From an uncultured Erysipelotrichaceae bacterium (GTDB taxonomy: Bacteria > Bacillota_I > Bacilli_A > Erysipelotrichales > Erysipelotrichaceae), in the NCBI GenBank assembly GCA_937957895.1, contig CALFEZ010000052.1, positions 1 to 12,337 on the forward strand: a stretch of 12,337 bases of DNA, read 5' to 3'. This document shows, piece after piece, positions 5,996-11,644 of the stretch (its first letter is position 1; every line of letters starts with the position of its first letter). The notes under the pieces are model-generated. The model was not told where the DNA came from and made no database searches. It was given only the letters and a program-made list of their open reading frames with translations. A program made the position numbers and the translations under genes.

Positions 5996-7294
5996 ATGTC
6001 AATATGGATCGGTCCAATGCAAAAACATGTCGATGGACACAAGGAATTGACCAACTACAATGATATCGTCACTATAAAAGCTCCCAAAACGGTCTATATT
6101 CCTTTGATCAACGGACTTTCAACAAGTTTTGAAGTGTTGGTGAAGGAAGGCGACCGTGTTTTTGTGCATTCCAAGGTGGCTGTTAGAAACGATAATTTTA
6201 CAGTCCCATTGTTTTCACCGGTTTCAGGTGTCGTTAAAGGTGTAAAGAAAGTCATGCACTCGATTCTCAAACCAATCGATCATTTGGTGATCGAAAACGA
6301 TGGACTCTATGAAAAGGCTGAAACATTGAAGCCTTTGGATCATCAAAGCGCAACAAGAGAACAGCTGATCGAATTTATGATGGAAGCAGGCATCGTGGGT
6401 ATGGGAGGTGCCGGTTTTCCATCGTACATCAAATATAAGTTTGCCAAAGATATCCATACGCTTGTTATCAACGGTGTAGAATGTGAACCATACATCACAT
6501 CGGATTATCGCATGATCGAAAATCATTTGGATGATTTGATCACGGGCACAGTTGCCATGCTGAAGATGTCGATGGCAAAAAAGGCGTTGATCGCCATCAA
6601 AAAGACAAAAAAATCATTGATCAAGAAAGTGGAAAATGCGGTTGCTGATATCGAAGGTGTCGAAGTAAAAGCAGTACCGGATGTGTATCCCATGGGTTGG
6701 GAAAGAACACTGGTATATCAAATCTTCAAAAAGCGCTATGACAAACTGCCAAGTGAAATTGGTTTGATCGTCAACAATGCAACGACAGCGATTGCTTTTG
6801 GTCAGGCATTGACCAAAGGTGAAACTCCCGTATTCAAGATGGTGACTGTCAGTGGAGATGGAGTCAAAAATCCTGCCAATGTATATGTTGCCGTAGGAAC
6901 TCCTACATCCGAGATCGTGGCTCAGCTTGGAGGCTATGCTGCTGAAGATGTCCGCTGTATCGCAGGTGGTCCGATGATGGGTAAAACGATCGTGAACGAC
7001 CATTTCGTAGTCACTCCATATACCAATGCCATCACGGTGCTCAAAACGACACCACTTGATTCGATCGCATGTTTGCGTTGTGGCAAATGCAACGATTATT
7101 GCCCTGCAGGATTATTACCGGTCCGTATCAACAACGCCGAAGAATCCAACAATGTCGATCTGATCGCTCAGTTGCGTGCGGATCAGTGCATCGAATGTGG
7201 ATTATGCTCATATGTATGTCCGTCCAGATTGGACGTTACCGAAGGTGTAAGACGTGCCAAGAAAGTCTTGCAACTCAAAAAGCAAGGGGGTTAA
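5996..7294 (+). CDS. rnfC: Rnf complex subunit RnfC (NADH-binding Fe-S flavoprotein)
   Basis: RnfC is the peripheral cytoplasmic subunit that exchanges electrons with NAD(H). The 432-residue protein has an N-terminal barrel-sandwich region (20-100; SPVSGVVKGVKK), the flavin/NADH fold with GMGGAGFPSYIKY (135-147) and NGVECEPYITSDYRM (159-173), and two [4Fe-4S] motifs: C359/C362/C365/C369 and C398/C401/C404/C408. Length is normal. The usual N-terminal GGVHP motif is replaced by IGPMQKHVDGHKELT, and the usual GGEKQL reads GWERTL (234-239), so it belongs to a divergent branch. The start at 5996 is preceded by AGGTGA; an in-frame ATG at 5942 has no ribosome site. First gene of the operon; rnfD begins three bases after its stop. 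Confidence 0.95.
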   Translation: MSIWIGPMQKHVDGHKELTNYNDIVTIKAPKTVYIPLINGLSTSFEVLVKEGDRVFVHSKVAVRNDNFTVPLFSPVSGVVKGVKKVMHSILKPIDHLVIENDGLYEKAETLKPLDHQSATREQLIEFMMEAGIVGMGGAGFPSYIKYKFAKDIHTLVINGVECEPYITSDYRMIENHLDDLITGTVAMLKMSMAKKALIAIKKTKKSLIKKVENAVADIEGVEVKAVPDVYPMGWERTLVYQIFKKRYDKLPSEIGLIVNNATTAIAFGQALTKGETPVFKMVTVSGDGVKNPANVYVAVGTPTSEIVAQLGGYAAEDVRCIAGGPMMGKTIVNDHFVVTPYTNAITVLKTTPLDSIACLRCGKCNDYCPAGLLPVRINNAEESNNVDLIAQLRADQCIECGLCSYVCPSRLDVTEGVRRAKKVLQLKKQGG

Positions 7295-7297
7295 AAC

Positions 7298-8812
7298 ATG
7301 AAATTCACTTTCCGCGTAGCACCTAACTCAAGGAGCCGCCAGAGTACCCAAAAGATCATGTTTGAGTTGACTCTTGGGCTTTTGGCAGTGTTCTTGTTCA
7401 GTTTGGCTTATTACTATTTCGAGTATGACATGTCGTATGTGACACATGCGCTTGGCTTATTTGCTGCGGCAGTCATCACATCATTGATCACCGAGTTTGT
7501 CTGGTGTTTGATTGTAAAAAAGAACTATCTAAAGCATTTACAAGGATCTTTTCCATGGGTAACAGCGATCATCCTGGTACTGATGGTTCCGATCAGCATG
7601 ACCTACTATGCTCTGATCATCGGTACGATCTTTGCGATCTTGTTTGGTAAACTGATCTTTGGTGGCTTTGGACACAACATCTTTAATCCTGCAGCCGTGG
7701 GAAGAACAGTGATCCTGGCGGCATTTGCCGGTAGAGTTGCAGCTGATCTGAATACTTCCGCAACACCGATCGCTTCGATCGCACAGCGTGGTTGGCTAAT
7801 CACCGATGCCATCGCAACTGAAGCATTTTTGGAGAGCTTTGGAGGCTTGACCAATCTGTTTATAGGTTGGTATCCGGGGGCATTGGGTGAAACAAGTGCA
7901 CTGTTGATTTTGTTGGTAGGAGTCGTTTTGGCCATTCGAGGTGTTTTGGATTGGCGTGTCCCTGTGTTTTATCTTGGAACGATCTTCCTGTTGGGATATG
8001 TCATCGCTCTTGTCAATGGGATCGGTATTTGGTATCCGATATATCATGTAGTTGCAGGTGGAGCTGTCTTTGGGGCTGTCTTTATGTTGACAGACCCAGT
8101 AACAAATCCAACTTCCGCTACCGGACGCATCATTTTTTCAATCGGAGCAGCGATCATCACGGTACTGATCCGAGTCCAGGCCAACTTACCTGGTGGGGTC
8201 GTATACTCGATCTTGCTTATGAACATCCTGACCCCAACGATCGAACGCTTCACCGATGGATGGCAGATCGAACGTTCAAAAAAATACCTGACAGCCATTG
8301 GTGTGACTTTCTTGATCGGAGTTCTTTTGATGGGTGGAGTCGCAACTCAAATGGAAGCCATCGCTGCGGATGATCCAAACGATAACGGGGAAGATCCAAT
8401 CATCAATCTTGGGGATCCTATCGGTATTTTTGCTGATGCCACTTCAAGAGTTCCAGGGGAAGTACTTGATACTGCGACCGATGGCAATGAAGTGACTTTT
8501 GTTGTATCCTCGCGCGGATATTCCGTGCTTGAAGGTGGATATGATGATGCCAAGCCGAATGTATTTGAAGTAGTGATCGACACGTCCGATAACACATTGA
8601 TTTCTGTTAGAGTCATTGCGTTGAATGACACTCCTGGTCTGAGCGATCCTGTTGATTCAGCAACATTCCTTGATCAATACAAAGGATTGTCGATCGAAGA
8701 TGAATCCATCACGGTCGACGCAGTTGCTGGTGCAACGGTGACCTCCGTTTCTGCAAATCGCGCTGTCAGAGCTGCGATCAAAGCATTGATAGAAGATGGA
8801 GGAGATGATTAA
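7298..8812 (+). CDS. rnfD: RnfD with extra C-terminal helix and FMN-binding domain
   Basis: Residues 1-325 are a normal RnfD (NqrB-related membrane flavoprotein; electron and Na+/H+ transfer): multiple transmembrane helices, GFGHNIFNPAAVGR (123-136), and the flavinylation site D150-x2-T-S-A-T156, where FMN should be esterified to T156. Typical RnfD ends near the equivalent of ERFTDGWQIE (316-325). Here an additional helix (about 331-350, after a KK pair that suggests an inside N-side), an acidic linker (DDPNDNGEDP, 358-367) and an RnfG-like FMN_bind domain (372-496) follow. Its flavinylation motif is D474-A-V-A-G-A-T480, with Ala where Ser is usual. Total 504 residues against about 300-350 for the family. 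The reading frame is uninterrupted, so the fusion is real in this sequence. AAGGGGG precedes the start. The extra domain should lie outside the cell. Confidence 0.93.
   Translation: MKFTFRVAPNSRSRQSTQKIMFELTLGLLAVFLFSLAYYYFEYDMSYVTHALGLFAAAVITSLITEFVWCLIVKKNYLKHLQGSFPWVTAIILVLMVPISMTYYALIIGTIFAILFGKLIFGGFGHNIFNPAAVGRTVILAAFAGRVAADLNTSATPIASIAQRGWLITDAIATEAFLESFGGLTNLFIGWYPGALGETSALLILLVGVVLAIRGVLDWRVPVFYLGTIFLLGYVIALVNGIGIWYPIYHVVAGGAVFGAVFMLTDPVTNPTSATGRIIFSIGAAIITVLIRVQANLPGGVVYSILLMNILTPTIERFTDGWQIERSKKYLTAIGVTFLIGVLLMGGVATQMEAIAADDPNDNGEDPIINLGDPIGIFADATSRVPGEVLDTATDGNEVTFVVSSRGYSVLEGGYDDAKPNVFEVVIDTSDNTLISVRVIALNDTPGLSDPVDSATFLDQYKGLSIEDESITVDAVAGATVTSVSANRAVRAAIKALIEDGGDD
8411..8785 (+). 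repeat. FMN_bind domain copy 1 (C-terminus of RnfD)
   Basis: Codes for RnfD residues 372-496. By eye about 75 of 125 residues match the second RnfG domain (9369-9743) without gaps, including SSRGY-x-VLEGGYDDAKP. At DNA level the 20-base stretch GGATATGATGATGCCAAGCC (8537-8556) is identical to 9495-9514, so the copies form a diverged direct repeat 958 bp apart. Confidence 0.92.
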
Positions 8813-8813
8813 T

Positions 8814-9746
8814 ATGAAAATCCTAAAAATGGGCTTGTTTCTGGCTCTTGTTGCAGCTTTAGCAGGTGGTGCCTTGGCATTTGTCAATAACATCACGGCA
8901 CCGATCATCGCTGAAAATGCAATTGCCAGTGAAAAAGCCAATCTTCAAAAGATATTTCCCGATGCCAGTGAATTCTTGATCATCGAAGACTTCGAAGATG
9001 AAGCGGGTTTAGTCATTGGCGTATACGAAGCAGTGGGATATGGCATGGCATACAAAGTTCGTGTGACAGGATATGCCAATCCGATCGTGTTCATGCTTGG
9101 TATTTCCGATGATGCAAAAATCGTTGGATTTGCAGTCTTGGAGCTTAATGATACTCCGGGAATAGGAGATCGTATCGAAAAGCCTGAATTTACTGACAAT
9201 GTCATTGGAAAAACCACTACTGATGGCATCCCGGTATTGTCCGGAGCAACCGTTACATCTGCAGCCGTCGTCAAAGGCATCAATGCAGCAAGGACCATGT
9301 TCAATGAATCCAAAGGCATCGATGACGATGGAAGCGGAGGAATCATCACACCTCCACCACTTCAGTTTGGACCAAGCATCGGCATTTTCTCAACCCAAAC
9401 CGACCGAGTTTCCGGTGAAGTCATGGATAAGACGACTGATGGCGACATCGTTACGTATATCGTTTCTTCACGCGGTTATGCGGTATTGGAAGGCGGATAT
9501 GATGATGCCAAGCCTAATGTGTTTGAAGTTGTCATCAATCGTGCAGACAATGTGATCGTTTCTGTTTCATTTATCGAAATGAACGATACGCAAGGTTTTG
9601 GCGATAAGATCGATGCAGATGAGTTCTGGGAGCAATTTGTTGATTTGGATATCACGGACGATACCATCGAAATCGATGTGGTAAGCGGAGCAACCATGAC
9701 ATCCGTATCAGCGGCGCGCGCCGTTCGTGCTGCCATAGAAGACTAG
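8814..9746 (+). CDS. rnfG: RnfG with two tandem FMN-binding domains
   Basis: RnfG is a single-pass flavoprotein facing the outside that relays electrons through covalent FMN. Here it has 310 residues against about 180-220 usual. An N-terminal anchor (5-27) is followed by the normal FMN_bind domain (about 70-165; LNDTPGIGD at 111-119, SGATVTS at 143-149, FMN on T146). Then come a flexible linker (SKGIDDDGSGGIITPPP, 166-182) and a second FMN_bind domain (186-310) with D288-V-V-S-G-A-T294. The second domain is much closer to the RnfD tail than to the first domain. In domain 1 the Asp usually six residues before the flavinylated Thr is P140. I start at 8814, just after the rnfD stop, with GGAGGAG upstream; an in-frame ATG at 8796 inside rnfD has no matching site. 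The TAG stop overlaps the rnfE ribosome site. Confidence 0.94.
   Translation: MKILKMGLFLALVAALAGGALAFVNNITAPIIAENAIASEKANLQKIFPDASEFLIIEDFEDEAGLVIGVYEAVGYGMAYKVRVTGYANPIVFMLGISDDAKIVGFAVLELNDTPGIGDRIEKPEFTDNVIGKTTTDGIPVLSGATVTSAAVVKGINAARTMFNESKGIDDDGSGGIITPPPLQFGPSIGIFSTQTDRVSGEVMDKTTDGDIVTYIVSSRGYAVLEGGYDDAKPNVFEVVINRADNVIVSVSFIEMNDTQGFGDKIDADEFWEQFVDLDITDDTIEIDVVSGATMTSVSAARAVRAAIED
9369..9743 (+). repeat. FMN_bind domain copy 2 (C-terminus of RnfG)
   Basis: Codes for RnfG residues 186-310, the paralogue of the RnfD tail at 8411-8785 (about 60% identity by eye). It ends in the same SGAT-x-TSVSA-x-RAVRAAI helix as copy 1, immediately before the stop codon. Confidence 0.92.
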
Positions 9747-9755
9747 GAGGCGCAC

Positions 9756-10412
9756 ATGAATCAATTTGAAAATTTCAGAAAAGGATTTCTAAGAGAAAAT
9801 CCTGCATTCGTATTATATCTTGGGCTATGTCCGGCATTGGCGATCTCCACGACTCTTAACAATGCCTTGGGTATGGGCGTTGCGGTCATCGTCGTGTTGA
9901 CGATCGCCAACACGATCGTCTCATTGATGCGTAAGATCACACCGATGGACATCCGGATACCGGTATACATCGTGATCATTGCAACCTTGGTAAAAATGGT
10001 GGAGCTGCTCATGCATGCATTTACCACTGACCTTTATACGGCATTGGGAGTATTCATCCCGCTTATCGTTGTCAACTGTATCATATTGGGCCGTGCTGAA
10101 GCTTTCGCATCAAAAAACAATGTTCGTGATTCGATCATCGACGGTTTTGGTATGGGGTTGGCATTCACATGGAGTCTTGTTTTGTTAGGATCGATCCGTC
10201 AACTGCTGGCTACCGGAGGATTGAATCTTGTCAATCCATTCAATCAGGCAGTTCTGTTTGAATTTACGATCATCCCAAGCGAATATACCATCTCGATGTT
10301 CAATCAACCAACAGGAGCATTCATTACCTTTGCCATGTTGGCAGCGTTGTTTGAAGTATACAAACAAAAAAGAATGACAAGCCTCAAGCTAAAAGGAAAA
10401 GAGGTGGATTAG
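9756..10412 (+). CDS. rnfE: Rnf complex subunit RnfE
   Basis: A 218-residue integral membrane subunit with about six helices. RnfE pairs with RnfA, to which it is related in inverted topology, and the pair holds an intramembrane [2Fe-2S] cluster ligated by cysteines from both. The family signatures ENPAFVLYLGLCPALA (14-29) and IPLIVVNCIILGRAEAFAS (101-119) are present, giving candidate ligands C25 and C108. The start follows AGGAGG at 9745-9750, which overlaps the rnfG stop. Length is typical. The order C-D-G-E-A-B is the usual Gram-positive rnf order. Confidence 0.96.
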   Translation: MNQFENFRKGFLRENPAFVLYLGLCPALAISTTLNNALGMGVAVIVVLTIANTIVSLMRKITPMDIRIPVYIVIIATLVKMVELLMHAFTTDLYTALGVFIPLIVVNCIILGRAEAFASKNNVRDSIIDGFGMGLAFTWSLVLLGSIRQLLATGGLNLVNPFNQAVLFEFTIIPSEYTISMFNQPTGAFITFAMLAALFEVYKQKRMTSLKLKGKEVD

Positions 10413-10413
10413 A

Positions 10414-10986
10414 ATGGAACTGTTAGCACTGTTTATTTCAGCCGTATTTATCAATAACGTCATATTGAGTCGCTTCTTGGGTATTTGTCCGTTTATGGGC
10501 GTCTCAAGAAAAACCAGTTCAGCATTGGGTATGGGTGGTGCTGTGACATTTGTCATGGTGGGAGCATCCTTGTCCACATTTGCGATATACCATTTGGTCT
10601 TGGATAAGATGGATCTGCAGTTCATGGATCTGATCGTGTTTATCCTTGTTATCGCTTCTTTTGTCCAACTGACAGAGCTTATCATTAAACGCTTCCTCCC
10701 GCCTTTGTATCGTTCGCTGGGGATCTTTCTACCGTTGATCACCACTAACTGTGCGGTGTTGTTTGTTGCTTTGCAAAACATCAGCCAAAGATTCAACCTA
10801 GTTGAAACGATCGTATTCGCGATCGCTACTTCAGCCGGTTTCACACTTGTATTGTTTCTATTCTCAGCCATTCGTGAAAGACTTGATCTGGCTGACACTC
10901 CTTTGCCATTTAAAGGTAATCCCATCGCAATGATCGTGGCAGCTTTGATGGCATTGGCATTTAGCGGTTTGGCAGGGTTGGTATAA
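10414..10986 (+). CDS. rnfA: Rnf complex subunit RnfA
   Basis: A 190-residue integral membrane subunit, the partner of RnfE. Signatures are FINNVILSRFLGICPFMGVS (12-31) and LGIFLPLITTNCAVLF (102-117), giving candidate [2Fe-2S] ligands C25 and C113. It resembles RnfE along its length, as expected for the paralogous pair. The ATG is one base after the rnfE stop, with GAGGTGG upstream inside the end of rnfE. Its own TAA shares its last base with the next ATG (TAATG at 10984-10988), so the following small gene is probably translationally coupled. Confidence 0.96.
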   Translation: MELLALFISAVFINNVILSRFLGICPFMGVSRKTSSALGMGGAVTFVMVGASLSTFAIYHLVLDKMDLQFMDLIVFILVIASFVQLTELIIKRFLPPLYRSLGIFLPLITTNCAVLFVALQNISQRFNLVETIVFAIATSAGFTLVLFLFSAIRERLDLADTPLPFKGNPIAMIVAALMALAFSGLAGLV

Positions 10987-11162
10987 TGGAAGCTTTATTG
11001 TTGATTGCCATCCTTGCAGGAGTGTATGCCGGTCTTTATGTGTTGAACCATAAAACACCAATCCCTAAGGGATGTGAAGATTTGACTGTGAGTTGTGGTG
11101 GATGCCGGCTTACATCGTGTGAGAGACATCCCACACACTTGATGGAAGGGAGTAAGATATGA
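10986..11162 (+). CDS. Small four-cysteine membrane protein in the rnf operon (NqrM-like?)
   Basis: An intact 58-codon frame, shorter than common ORF cutoffs. Residues 2-20 form one hydrophobic helix (EALLLIAILAGVYAGLYVL), followed by NHKTPIPKG and a Cys motif C30-x6-C37-x2-C40-x4-C45. The Lys-bearing side after the helix suggests a cytoplasmic Cys domain. It overlaps rnfA by one base and rnfB by four (ATGA at 11159-11162), so it is tightly built into the operon. I do not recognise a named family. The design recalls NqrM (DUF539), a one-helix, four-Cys protein that matures the intramembrane Fe-S site of the related Nqr pump, though the Cys spacing differs. Alternatively it carries a small Fe-S site itself and helps the shortened RnfB. 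Existence is well supported; function is inference. Confidence 0.8.
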   Translation: MEALLLIAILAGVYAGLYVLNHKTPIPKGCEDLTVSCGGCRLTSCERHPTHLMEGSKI

Positions 11163-11500
11163 TTGAGTCAATCGTCGTGATGGCTTTGATTGGAGCTGTC
11201 TTGGGTTTGGGCCTTGGATATGCATCAGATAAATTCTATGTTGAACCTGATAAATCCTATGATGATGTATTAAAGATGCTTCCCGGACTCAACTGTGGAG
11301 CATGTGGTTATCCTGGGTGCTCAGGATTGGCAGAAGCACTTGTTGCTGATAAAAGTGTTAAAGTTTCTTTATGCAAACCGGCACCACAAGATGTCAGAGA
11401 CCGCATCACATACTATCTGGATGACTACTTTGAATCAAAAGGAATAACAGAACCGAAAAAGTCAGTATCCGGTAAATCCATAGGCAGAAGTGAAAACTGA
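11159..11500 (+). CDS. rnfB: Short RnfB: membrane anchor plus one Fe-S domain
   Basis: A 113-residue RnfB. An N-terminal helix (about 3-20) is followed by the four-cysteine Fes domain C46-x2-C49-x4-C54-x17-C72 (NCGACGYPGCSGLAEAL...LCKP), the [4Fe-4S] domain typical of RnfB, then a short polar tail. Usual RnfB proteins run to about 190 residues or more because a ferredoxin-like domain with two or more [4Fe-4S] clusters follows, which takes electrons from ferredoxin. That part is absent: the frame stops at TGA and a terminator hairpin begins five bases later, with no CxxCxxC-coding sequence in any frame before the next gene. GGAAGGGAG precedes the start. Still assigned rnfB by domain and position. 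Confidence 0.9.
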   Translation: MIESIVVMALIGAVLGLGLGYASDKFYVEPDKSYDDVLKMLPGLNCGACGYPGCSGLAEALVADKSVKVSLCKPAPQDVRDRITYYLDDYFESKGITEPKKSVSGKSIGRSEN

Positions 11501-11505
11501 TCAAT

Positions 11506-11533
11506 AAGGATCCATGATATATGGATCCTTTTT
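11506..11533 (+). terminator. Intrinsic terminator of the rnf operon
   Basis: A perfect 10-bp stem (AAGGATCCAT at 11506-11515 with ATGGATCCTT at 11521-11530), loop GATAT, then T through 11533 and more T-rich sequence. It starts five bases after the rnfB stop. Confidence 0.9.
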
Positions 11534-11592
11534 GTTTCTTTATGTAAAAGTATGGAAACCCCTCTGCAAAGATGACTACTAGCAGATTTTCT

Positions 11593-11621
11593 TTGATTTT
11601 GAGCTGCAAAAGTGGTATATT
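11593..11621 (+). promoter_or_regulatory. Promoter of the exchanger gene
   Basis: -35 TTGATT (11593-11598), 17-bp spacer, TG at 11613-11614 and -10 TATATT (11616-11621). It is the only promoter in the window with a recognisable -35 as well as the extended -10. The predicted start is near 11628, about 17 bases before the ATG. Confidence 0.72.
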
Positions 11622-11644
11622 CTCATTGTTGTAAAAGGAGCACT

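Noticed and set aside
8796..8813. RnfG start at 8796, overlapping rnfD
   Set aside because: The GGAGGAG at about 8799-8804 would lie inside that reading and is correctly spaced for the ATG at 8814.
8411..9743. Tandem repeats as an assembly duplication artefact
   Set aside because: The copies are only about 60% identical in protein, sit in different genes and frames, and each is fused cleanly to a distinct upstream sequence, so they are old diverged copies.
11501..11644. Lost ferredoxin domain of RnfB in another frame (frameshift hypothesis)
   Set aside because: The stretch contains only the terminator, a promoter and AT-rich spacer; no cluster of Cys codons is seen in any frame.
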